From Spirochaetota bacterium (GTDB taxonomy: Bacteria; Spirochaetota; UBA4802; UB4802): a stretch of 5,893 nt of DNA. The stretch is taken from assembly GCA_018399855.1 (NCBI GenBank), contig JAGYNX010000133.1, positions 1 through 5,893 on the forward strand. The letters run 5' to 3'. A program made the translations under genes and the position numbers. The first letter of the stretch is position 1, and each line of letters opens with the position of its first letter. The notes beneath the pieces are model-generated. The model was given only the letters and a program-made list of their open reading frames with translations, did no database searches and was not told the origin of the DNA. Shown here piece by piece: positions 1 through 5,275 of the stretch.

Positions 1-23
1 GATATGTTCCTGAGCTTTTTTGC

Positions 24-44
24 GCCCCCTTCACTAAAGGGGGC
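24..44. repeat. C/G-rich palindrome, copy 1
   Basis: A perfect 8-bp stem (GCCCCCTT at 24-31, AAGGGGGC at 37-44) encloses a 5-base loop, CACTA. The reverse complement of the palindrome at 72-92 nearly matches it, differing mainly by one loop-proximal base and one extra C/G pair, so the two look like members of one dispersed repeat family. No T-run follows on either strand that would make it a clear intrinsic terminator of this window's genes, although T's at 16-21 could serve a leftward transcript reading from the right. Confidence 0.7.
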
Positions 45-71
45 TTCCCAGGAGTCGAACCCTCACCTTAG

Positions 72-92
72 CCCCCCTTCAGTGAAGGGGGG
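72..92. repeat. C/G-rich palindrome, copy 2 (inverted relative to copy 1)
   Basis: A perfect 9-bp stem, CCCCCCTTC at 72-80 with GAAGGGGGG at 84-92, closes on the 3-base loop AGT. A further G-run (95-100) follows at once. The loop asymmetry shows that it faces the opposite way from copy 1. The pair, separated by 27 bases, resembles intergenic palindromic repeats seen widely in environmental bacterial genomes; that family link is from memory of the sequence style and was not searched. Confidence 0.7.
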
Positions 93-132
93 TTGGGGGG
101 ATTCCATTGTGTATCGATGAAAATTACTTGTG

Positions 133-148
133 CCCCCTGCATTGGGGG
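133..148. repeat. Small C5/G5 hairpin upstream of the hydrolase gene
   Basis: CCCCC at 133-137 can pair with GGGGG at 144-148 across the loop TGCATT. The left arm with its flank (131-140) can instead pair with 170-178 (GCAGGGGCA) with one bulged C, so the two pairings exclude one another. It lies 43-58 bases upstream of the favoured ATG of the hydrolase. It may be a further degenerate copy of the palindromes at 24-44 and 72-92, or part of a leader structure; only the base pairing is seen directly. Confidence 0.4.
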
Positions 149-190
149 TGATATGTTATAGTGATACAAGCAGGGGCATACACAGGTAAA

Positions 191-964
191 ATGAAATCAG
201 AACGCATACATACCAGTAAGGGCGAGATATTCTACAGAAAGGTAGCAGGCAACGGGGCGTGTACTTTTCTCTTCATCCACGGGGCGGGGGGTGACAGCCG
301 GCTCTATCACCGGCAGCTTGATTTTCTGAAGGGTGGCCGCCATGCCGTGGCAGTTGACCTGCCGGGGCACGGGCGCTCCCCCCTTGAAGGGGCCCCGTCA
401 CTTGAGCTGTACCGGGACACCCTGCTCGAGGTCATGGATGAGCTTGACATCCGCCGATGTATCCCCGTGGGCCATTCCATGGGTGGGGGTATCGCTTTTG
501 AGTTGTATAAAAGCATTCCCGAACGTATTGCGGGCATGGTGTTCGTGGCAACCGGTGCCGTCCTGCCCGTGTCCCCCCTCGTCTTTGATCTTCTTGAAAA
601 GGATTATGACAGCCTGTGTGAACTTGCGGTCAAATTGAGCTACGGCAGGGGGGTGGACGAAAAGACCAGGCAAATGGCACTGCACGAGATGCATGAGACA
701 GGAAAAGAAGTGGTTGAGGCAGACTTCAAAATATGCAACGGGTTTGATTACACCGGTGACTGTCCCGACGTGAAAGTACCCGTACTCATCATCGCAAACT
801 CGGAAGACAAGATGGTGCCACTTGAGGTGTCTGAAACCCTGAAAAAGTGTCAGATGGCAAAAATGGAAGTTATAAACGCCCGGGGACACATGCCACACCT
901 TGAATCACACGAAGAAGTAAACCGCCTGCTGACAGATTTTTGTAAATCCCTGGAAGGCTGCTGA
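191..964 (+). CDS. Alpha/beta-fold hydrolase
   Basis: This encodes a 257-residue serine hydrolase of the alpha/beta superfamily, probably a cytoplasmic esterase or related enzyme; no signal peptide is seen. HGAGGD (residues 30-35) matches the oxyanion-hole loop. GHSMGG (94-99) is the nucleophile elbow with Ser96. Asp206, in the NSEDKMVP segment, fits the acid, and His233 in GHMPHLE fits the catalytic histidine. DLPGHGRS (56-63) is a further family hallmark. The length is normal. The ATG at 191 is preferred because the family usually starts shortly before the first strand; its ribosome site is weak (AGG at 184-186). A GTG at 161 in the same frame would add 10 residues and follows a G-rich stretch, so it remains possible. 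The substrate cannot be read from sequence, and no neighbouring gene suggests one. It appears to be transcribed alone. Confidence 0.9.
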   Translation: MKSERIHTSKGEIFYRKVAGNGACTFLFIHGAGGDSRLYHRQLDFLKGGRHAVAVDLPGHGRSPLEGAPSLELYRDTLLEVMDELDIRRCIPVGHSMGGGIAFELYKSIPERIAGMVFVATGAVLPVSPLVFDLLEKDYDSLCELAVKLSYGRGVDEKTRQMALHEMHETGKEVVEADFKICNGFDYTGDCPDVKVPVLIIANSEDKMVPLEVSETLKKCQMAKMEVINARGHMPHLESHEEVNRLLTDFCKSLEGC

Positions 965-1025
965 TGCAGGGTGAAAAACTTTGACATTATCCAAAAAAAT
1001 TATGATTTTTATAGCAGTGATAGTA

Positions 1026-1031
1026 TATAAT
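1026..1031 (+). promoter_or_regulatory. Consensus -10 box (TATAAT), possible gap promoter
   Basis: TATAAT sits in an AT-rich stretch after the hydrolase stop, 250 bases upstream of the gap start codon. No good -35 lies 16-18 bases upstream; the closest match, TTATGA at 1000-1005, has a 20-base spacer. A perfect TTGACA occurs at 981-986, but the best hexamer 17 bases downstream of it (GATTTT at 1004-1009) is poor. So this region probably contains the promoter for gap, but the exact boxes are uncertain. AT-rich sequence alone can produce such matches. Confidence 0.35.
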
Positions 1032-1058
1032 ATACATGCATGACATTTTAAAAAATTT

Positions 1059-1239
1059 ACCACAGAGGCACAGAGGTACAGAGAAAGGATAGGTATTGTT
1101 TTATACTTAATATATCATCAAAAATGGTGACTATTTGGAGAGAAGCTTTTTCTTCGATAGTCACAATGGCTCATGATTGAACCAGTTACCTATACAATCC
1201 TTTCTCTATCCTTTCTCTGTATCTCTGAGCCTCTGTGGT
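1059..1239. repeat. Inverted-repeat element (MITE-like) in the gap leader
   Basis: The arms 1059-1092 and 1206-1239 are inverted repeats, 34 bases each with 32 matching, and start ACCACAGAGG at both outer ends. The right arm carries a tandem 11-base duplication (ATCCTTTCTCT at 1197-1207 and 1208-1218) that is single in the left arm. Inside lies a second inverted repeat, GTGACTAT (1127-1134) and ATAGTCAC (1157-1164), with GAAG/CTTC (1142-1145, 1152-1155) nearer the centre. No protein is encoded. The CACAGAGG-CACAGAG style is familiar as a dispersed intergenic repeat in many bacterial genomes (recollection, not searched). ATTTTAAAAA (1045-1054) and ATTTTAGAAA (1243-1252) could be a remnant target duplication, but they are AT-rich and not flush with the arms. 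Size and structure suggest a non-autonomous mobile element. Confidence 0.75.
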
Positions 1240-1280
1240 TCTATTTTAGAAAACAATAATTTTAAGGAGGAACATATACT

Positions 1281-2291
1281 ATGAGTGTAAAGATTGCCAT
1301 CAATGGATTCGGAAGGATCGGACGAAATGTGTTACGGGCAATTATCCAGGACCAGAAAAGCTATGGTGATATCGAGGTAGTAAGTATAAACGATCTTACC
1401 GATGCCGCTACCCTGGCGCATCTGCTGAAGTACGACTCGGTTTTCGGCAGGTTCCAGGGAGAAGTATCCCACACTGAAAAAGCAATTATCGTAAATGGTA
1501 AAGAGATCAAGGTGCATTCTGAAAAGGATCCCGCCCAGCTTCCCTGGAAGGCTGAAGGTGTGCAGGTCGTAATCGAGGCAACCGGGGCTTTCCGTGACAA
1601 GGAAAAGGCCATGAAGCACATCGAGGCGGGAGCACAGAAGGTTGTTATTTCAGCCCCTGCCAAGGGTGAAGACATAACCATCGTATTAGGTGTTAACGAA
1701 GAGAAGTACAACAACGCCGAGCATCATATCATTTCAAACGCCTCATGTACAACAAACTGCCTTGCGCCGGTTATGAAGGTGCTGAACGATACTTTTGGTG
1801 TTGAACATGGTCTTATGACTACTATTCACTCTTACACCAATGACCAGAAAATACTTGACCTTCCCCATTCAGACCTGAGAAGGGCCCGTGCCGCCGCGGT
1901 ATCCATGATACCAACCACTACCGGGGCAGCGAAGGCGGTGGCACTTGTAATTCCTGAGCTAAAGGGAAAACTTGACGGCGGGGCGGTTCGTGTACCTACA
2001 CCCAACGTGTCACTTGTTGATGTTGTATGCGTTCTGAAGAAGAAAGTTACAAAAGATGAAGTTGTGGATGCCCTGCGTAAGGCTGCCGACGGCAAGTTGA
2101 AGGGGATCCTGGCCATGTCTGATGAACCGCTCGTATCGGTTGATTTTGTTGGTAATAACAACTCGTCAATCGTGGATGTTGATTCTACCACGGTTATCGG
2201 TGATAACATGGTGAAAGTGTTAAGCTGGTATGATAACGAGTGGGGATACTCGGTACGCTGTGTAGACCTGGTAAAATATATCTCGAAGTAA
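1281..2291 (+). CDS. gap: Glyceraldehyde-3-phosphate dehydrogenase, type I, NAD-dependent
   Basis: This 336-residue cytoplasmic enzyme interconverts glyceraldehyde 3-phosphate plus phosphate and 1,3-bisphosphoglycerate in glycolysis/gluconeogenesis. The Rossmann motif GFGRIGR is at residues 9-15. The active-site signature SNASCTTNC (152-160) contains catalytic Cys156, and His183 in TIHSYT is the general base. Asp38 in the SIND segment and Leu194-Pro195 match the positions linked to NAD rather than NADP preference, which suggests a glycolytic GapA-type enzyme. The conserved C-terminal WYDNEWGYS is present at 317-325. The length is full. The start is fixed by AAGGAGG at 1264-1270, ten bases before the ATG. 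Upstream is the inverted-repeat element; downstream, a hairpin separates it from tpiA. pgk, often next to gap, is not here. Confidence 0.98.
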   Translation: MSVKIAINGFGRIGRNVLRAIIQDQKSYGDIEVVSINDLTDAATLAHLLKYDSVFGRFQGEVSHTEKAIIVNGKEIKVHSEKDPAQLPWKAEGVQVVIEATGAFRDKEKAMKHIEAGAQKVVISAPAKGEDITIVLGVNEEKYNNAEHHIISNASCTTNCLAPVMKVLNDTFGVEHGLMTTIHSYTNDQKILDLPHSDLRRARAAAVSMIPTTTGAAKAVALVIPELKGKLDGGAVRVPTPNVSLVDVVCVLKKKVTKDEVVDALRKAADGKLKGILAMSDEPLVSVDFVGNNNSSIVDVDSTTVIGDNMVKVLSWYDNEWGYSVRCVDLVKYISK

Positions 2292-2315
2292 ATTCCCCGA
2301 TGTTGTACGGTACAG

Positions 2316-2347
2316 AAGGCGGCGAGTATCATCGCCGCCTTAATTTT
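2316..2347 (+). terminator. Hairpin after gap, terminator or attenuator
   Basis: A perfect 10-bp GC-rich stem, AAGGCGGCGA (2316-2325) with TCGCCGCCTT (2332-2341), has a 6-base loop and is followed by AATTTT. The stem is strong, but the T-tract is short and broken by AA, so read-through into tpiA is likely. It could lower tpiA expression relative to gap or protect the 3' end of the gap transcript. It begins 25 bases after the gap stop and ends before the tpiA ribosome site. Confidence 0.6.
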
Positions 2348-2384
2348 CATTATTCATTCAAAAATACAAGGAGGCAACTGGCTG

Positions 2385-3140
2385 ATGGCACGAAAACAGA
2401 TATTCGCCGGAAACTGGAAAATGCACAATACACTTGCAGAATCCAGAGACCTGGCAGAGGGCGTTATACAAGGACTTGGTGATCTGAAAGGACGGGAGGT
2501 GGTGTTTTTCCCCTCTACCCTGCATGTACCCGAAATTATTAATATGGCAAAGAAAAGCCCCGTGAAGGTGGGTGTTCAGAACATGTATTATGAAGAACAG
2601 GGGGCCTTTACCGGGGAAAATTCTCCTGTTATGGTAAAGGACATCGGGTGTGACTATATTCTTATCGGTCATTCCGAGAGAAGGCATGTATTTGGCGAGA
2701 CAGACCAGATGGTGAACAGCAAGGTTAAGGCAGCTTATGCCCATGGCCTGGTTCCCATGATATGTGTGGGTGAGCTTCTTGAAGAACGGGAAGCTGACAA
2801 GTCAGAACAGGTGGTTGATTCCCAGCTGAGGGGAGCGTTCAAAGATATTTCCGAAGAACAGGCAAAAAAAGCGGTGGTGGCCTATGAGCCGGTATGGGCA
2901 ATCGGCACGGGCAAGGTTGCCACACCTGAAATCGCCGAGTCAATGCATCAGCATGTCAGAAAGGTCCTGGCAGAGATATACAGTGAAGGTACCGCCGACA
3001 GCATCCCGGTGCTTTACGGGGGCTCGGTAAAGCCGGATAATGTTGAAGGGTTATACGCGAAAGAGAACATTGACGGTGCCCTGGTGGGTGGTGCAAGCCT
3101 CAAGGTGCAATCTTTTCTTGACATTATCTCGGTAGGTTAG
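2385..3140 (+). CDS. tpiA: Triosephosphate isomerase
   Basis: This 251-residue TIM-barrel enzyme interconverts dihydroxyacetone phosphate and glyceraldehyde 3-phosphate in the cytoplasm. The catalytic residues are visible: Asn10 and Lys12 in FAGNWKMH, His96 in IGHSERR and Glu168 in AYEPVWAIGTG, the last of which also includes the mobile loop 6. The phosphate-binding loops YGGSVKPDN (211-219) and GALVGGASL (231-239) are intact. Length is typical. AAGGAGG at 2368-2374 lies ten bases before the ATG and fixes the start. The reading frame ends in four consecutive in-frame stop codons (TAG TAG TAG TGA, 3138-3149). It sits between gap and secG, the standard tpiA-secG pairing in many bacteria, so it is probably expressed with secG and possibly with gap. 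Confidence 0.98.
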   Translation: MARKQIFAGNWKMHNTLAESRDLAEGVIQGLGDLKGREVVFFPSTLHVPEIINMAKKSPVKVGVQNMYYEEQGAFTGENSPVMVKDIGCDYILIGHSERRHVFGETDQMVNSKVKAAYAHGLVPMICVGELLEEREADKSEQVVDSQLRGAFKDISEEQAKKAVVAYEPVWAIGTGKVATPEIAESMHQHVRKVLAEIYSEGTADSIPVLYGGSVKPDNVEGLYAKENIDGALVGGASLKVQSFLDIISVG

Positions 3141-3197
3141 TAGTAGTGACTCAGGTAATAGTGTAATTAATTGTATTGAAAATAGAGGGTATATGCT

Positions 3198-3542
3198 ATG
3201 AGCATATTGATGTCAGTTGGAACAGTTTTTTTCGGAATAATCTGTGTATTGCTGGTTATAGTCATACTTCTGCAGTCTGATAAGAGTGCGGGAATGGGTG
3301 TACTTGGCGGCGCGTCAAGCGGATCGGCCTTCGGGTCTTCCACCGCTGATGTTATCACCAAGATAACATCCGTCATGGTTGCCATTTTTATGATTGGTTC
3401 ACTCGGTCTTGCCATTCTTGAATCAAAACGAGTGGGAAATATCGAGAAAGAACTTCTCTCCCCCGAATCAAAGGCAACGGGTATGCTGGAGCAGCAGAAA
3501 GAACAGCCTGCCGAAAAAGATACCGATTCCACAGAAAAATAA
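3198..3542 (+). CDS. secG: Preprotein translocase subunit SecG
   Basis: This 114-residue inner-membrane protein is the accessory subunit of the SecYEG channel. Two hydrophobic helices are visible at about residues 5-25 and 55-74. Between them lies the family's glycine/serine-rich cytoplasmic loop, LLQSDKSAGMGVLGGASSGS, followed by AFGSS, which matches the SecG signature. The tail from residue 75 onward is hydrophilic and charged, ending in a Glu/Lys/Gln-rich stretch of the sort that varies between species. Length is within the family range. AGAGGG upstream of the ATG at about eight bases gives a good ribosome site. It is 57 bases after tpiA, the usual neighbour, and 23 bases before the ferredoxin gene, so co-transcription is likely. 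Confidence 0.95.
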   Translation: MSILMSVGTVFFGIICVLLVIVILLQSDKSAGMGVLGGASSGSAFGSSTADVITKITSVMVAIFMIGSLGLAILESKRVGNIEKELLSPESKATGMLEQQKEQPAEKDTDSTEK

Positions 3543-3565
3543 ATACATACCCATACGAGGCGCAT

Positions 3566-3754
3566 ATGGCCAGGATTGTATACGTTGATCAGGATGAATG
3601 TACCGGGTGTGAGTTATGTGTTGATGTGCTGCCCCGGGTGTTCGAGATGACCCCGGACGGAGTAAGCAGGGTGCATGATGCCGAAGGTGCCGGCGAAGAC
3701 CAGGTACAGGAAGTTATCGACAGCTGCCCCGCGGAGTGTATTCACTGGAAATAG
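3566..3754 (+). CDS. Ferredoxin, single [4Fe-4S] cluster
   Basis: This is a 62-residue soluble electron carrier. Cys12, Cys15 and Cys18 (CTGCELC) plus Cys54 in the SCPAEC segment provide the four ligands expected for one [4Fe-4S] cluster, as in the mono-cluster ferredoxins of sulfate reducers. The position where two-cluster proteins have a fourth N-terminal cysteine is Leu22 (VDVLP), so a second cluster is not expected. An additional Cys58 lies four residues after Cys54; its role is not evident. The protein is acidic, as usual. ACGAGG ends five bases before the ATG. It lies 23 bases after secG and 11 bases before metK, and its last codons overlap the metK ribosome site, so translation may be linked. 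Its redox partner cannot be inferred from this neighbourhood. Confidence 0.92.
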   Translation: MARIVYVDQDECTGCELCVDVLPRVFEMTPDGVSRVHDAEGAGEDQVQEVIDSCPAECIHWK

Positions 3755-3765
3755 GAGATATAAGA

Positions 3766-4920
3766 ATGTCTATGAAAGATTGTCTTTTTACGTCTGAGTC
3801 TGTTTCAGAAGGACATCCCGACAAGGTAGCTGACCAGATATCTGATGCGGTTCTGGATGCTCATCTGAAAGGGGATCCTTCGTCCCGCGTGGCATGCGAA
3901 ACCCTGGTTACCACCAACAGAACCATCATATCCGGGGAGATCACCTCGTCACAGGGTGTAGATTACGAGAGAATAGCAAGGGATGTAATAGCCGGGATCG
4001 GCTATACGTCACATGATATAGGGTTTGATGCCGAGGGCTGTGAAATGGCAGTATACGTACACGCCCAGTCGGCTGACATATCACAGGGTGTAACCGAGGG
4101 GGCCGGCCTTCACAAGGACCAGGGGGCGGGCGACCAGGGTATGATGTTCGGGTACGCGGTTAATGAAACCGAAGAGCTGATGCCCATGCCCATCCTGTAC
4201 GCTCATAAGCTTGTAAAGAGACTTGCCGACGCAAGAAAAGACGGTTCTATCCCCTTTGTCAGGCCTGATTCCAAGTCACAGGTAACCGTGCAGTATGAAA
4301 ACGGCAAGCCCAGGCGAATTGACGGCATAGTCATTTCAACACAGCATTCAGACGATGTAACCCTTGAGCAGATCCGTGAGGCGGTTACCGAGATCGTTAT
4401 AAAAGATGTGATACCTTCGGCCATGTGGGACAACAAAACGAAGATATTCGTGAATCCCACGGGTCGTTTCGTCATCGGCGGACCAAACGGCGATACAGGG
4501 CTCACGGGACGAAAAATAATCGTGGATACCTACGGTGGAATGGGCAGGCATGGCGGGGGTGCTTTTTCAGGTAAAGACCCCTCCAAGGTGGACAGGTCTG
4601 CCGCTTATATGGGAAGGTATATCGCGAAAAATATTGTTGCCGCCGGACTTGCCGGGAGATGCGAAGTACAGGTTGCCTACGCCATCGGTGTGGCCGAACC
4701 GGTTTCAGTGATGGTTGAAACATTTGGAACCGGTGCGGCGTCCGATGACGATATAGCCAGGAAAGTACGTGATGTATTCGACCTCAGGCCCAAGGCGCTG
4801 ATCGGTGACCTGGATCTTCTTCGGCCTATTTACCAGAAAACAGCCGCCTATGGTCATTTTGGAAGAAACGAGCCTGAATTCACATGGGAAAAAATCAACA
4901 TGGTTGACGCGTTGAAATAA
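3766..4920 (+). CDS. metK: S-adenosylmethionine synthetase (methionine adenosyltransferase)
   Basis: This 384-residue cytoplasmic enzyme makes S-adenosylmethionine from methionine and ATP, with release of phosphate and pyrophosphate. Signature motifs are all intact: SVSEGHPDK near residues 12-20 with His17 and Asp19, GAGDQG at 120-125, GPNGDTGLTGRK at 239-250 and the P-loop-like GGGAFSGKDP at 263-272. Glu58 and Gln101 fit the methionine-site residues. Length matches the bacterial family. The ATG at 3766 is chosen because AGGAG at 3753-3757 lies eight bases upstream; an upstream in-frame ATG at 3736 would overlap the ferredoxin gene and lacks a ribosome site. No SAM riboswitch can fit in the 11-base gap before it, so SAM feedback by that route would have to act further upstream. 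The methionine-cycle gene ahcY, a common neighbour, is not in the window. Confidence 0.98.
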   Translation: MSMKDCLFTSESVSEGHPDKVADQISDAVLDAHLKGDPSSRVACETLVTTNRTIISGEITSSQGVDYERIARDVIAGIGYTSHDIGFDAEGCEMAVYVHAQSADISQGVTEGAGLHKDQGAGDQGMMFGYAVNETEELMPMPILYAHKLVKRLADARKDGSIPFVRPDSKSQVTVQYENGKPRRIDGIVISTQHSDDVTLEQIREAVTEIVIKDVIPSAMWDNKTKIFVNPTGRFVIGGPNGDTGLTGRKIIVDTYGGMGRHGGGAFSGKDPSKVDRSAAYMGRYIAKNIVAAGLAGRCEVQVAYAIGVAEPVSVMVETFGTGAASDDDIARKVRDVFDLRPKALIGDLDLLRPIYQKTAAYGHFGRNEPEFTWEKINMVDALK

Positions 4921-4969
4921 GGGTTAATGAAAAATACGGTATCATTCCGATAATAAGTATATACAGCAA

Positions 4970-4996
4970 CCATCGTTACAGTGGTGATAGCGATGG
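4970..4996 (+). promoter_or_regulatory. Bulged hairpin between metK and the zinc-ribbon gene
   Basis: CCATCG (4970-4975) pairs with CGATGG (4991-4996). Inside this, TTA (4976-4978, one G-T wobble) pairs with TAG (4988-4990), and CA (4979-4980) with TG (4985-4986), leaving one bulged A (4987) and the loop GTGG. That makes about 11 base pairs. No T-run follows, so it is not a standard intrinsic terminator. Its right arm includes an ATG (4993) in the frame of the next gene, so it would mask that start and ends four bases before the G-run that precedes the ATG at 5011. A role in RNA processing or translational control is inference. Confidence 0.45.
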
Positions 4997-5010
4997 ATCG
5001 GGGGTTTGTG

Positions 5011-5151
5011 ATGCCGGATTATACAATAAGAAAATACAGGTACAGGTGCAGTTGCGGGTACGAGTTGAAAGTGATAATCGACTATGGTGTACCCCAGCAG
5101 GCGGTTTCATGCAGAAAATGTTCAAAGCCCATACAAAGGGATATTGAATAG
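5011..5151 (+). CDS. Small zinc-ribbon protein, FmdB-like
   Basis: This is a 46-residue basic protein starting MPDYTIRKYRYRC. Cys13 and Cys15 (CSC) and Cys34 and Cys37 (CRKC) form two knuckles separated by 18 residues, as expected for one structural zinc site. The opening MP-Y-Y followed by a cysteine knuckle and GYEL recalls the FmdB-type putative regulatory/zinc-ribbon family, though the first knuckle is CxC rather than CxxC. A start at 5011 is preferred because GGGGG (5000-5004) lies six bases upstream. An in-frame ATG at 4993 would add six residues (MDRGFV) but lies in the hairpin arm. The gene is 90 bases after metK and is followed by a terminator, which suggests it is the last gene of the unit. 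Its function is unknown. Confidence 0.65.
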   Translation: MPDYTIRKYRYRCSCGYELKVIIDYGVPQQAVSCRKCSKPIQRDIE

Positions 5152-5186
5152 CCTGGCCGGTTAAAATCTATTGACATGAATAAGAG

Positions 5187-5215
5187 GGTGCTGCAGTATT
5201 TGAGCACCTTTTTTT
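5187..5215 (+). terminator. Rho-independent terminator after the zinc-ribbon gene
   Basis: GGTGCT (5187-5192) pairs with AGCACC (5203-5208), and seven T's follow directly (5209-5215). The stem can be lengthened inward by C5194-G5202 and A5195-T5201 with one bulged G, and outward by A5185-T5210 and a G-T pair. It stands 35 bases after the zinc-ribbon stop codon and before the next gene, so it probably ends the metK-containing transcript. Confidence 0.85.
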
Positions 5216-5275
5216 ATTGTACCTGCAATCTCAATTCAGGGTACGCATATTTTGTTTCACCGGGGATGTCCATCA

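Noticed and set aside
46..70. tRNA-like T-arm on the minus strand (reverse complement contains GGGTTCGACTCC)
   Set aside because: Only two or three T-stem pairs form, there is no acceptor stem or anticodon arm around it, and the flanks are the C/G palindromes. Chance similarity or repeat sequence is more likely.
1..120. Open frame from the window start to a TGA at 118-120, possible 3' end of an upstream gene
   Set aside because: It runs straight through both palindromic repeats, gives a low-complexity Pro/Gly product with no recognisable motif, and cannot be supported without upstream sequence.
398..898. Minus-strand 166-residue reading frame inside the hydrolase gene
   Set aside because: It is antisense to a gene with a complete catalytic triad, and its translation (His/Cys-rich, no motif) looks like a shadow frame.
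1059..1239. CRISPR array or insertion sequence with transposase
   Set aside because: The repeats are inverted and only two, with no regular spacers, and the core encodes no protein.
1832..2350. Minus-strand 172-residue reading frame antisense to gap
   Set aside because: Ser/Thr-rich product without a recognisable domain, fully overlapping highly conserved gap sequence.
3736..3765. Upstream ATG for metK at 3736
   Set aside because: It would overlap the ferredoxin end and has no ribosome site; the ATG at 3766 has AGGAG at proper spacing and gives the usual family N-terminus.
3755..3765. SAM riboswitch upstream of metK
   Set aside because: Only 11 bases separate metK from the ferredoxin gene, and I saw no SAM-riboswitch-like fold in the spacers further upstream.
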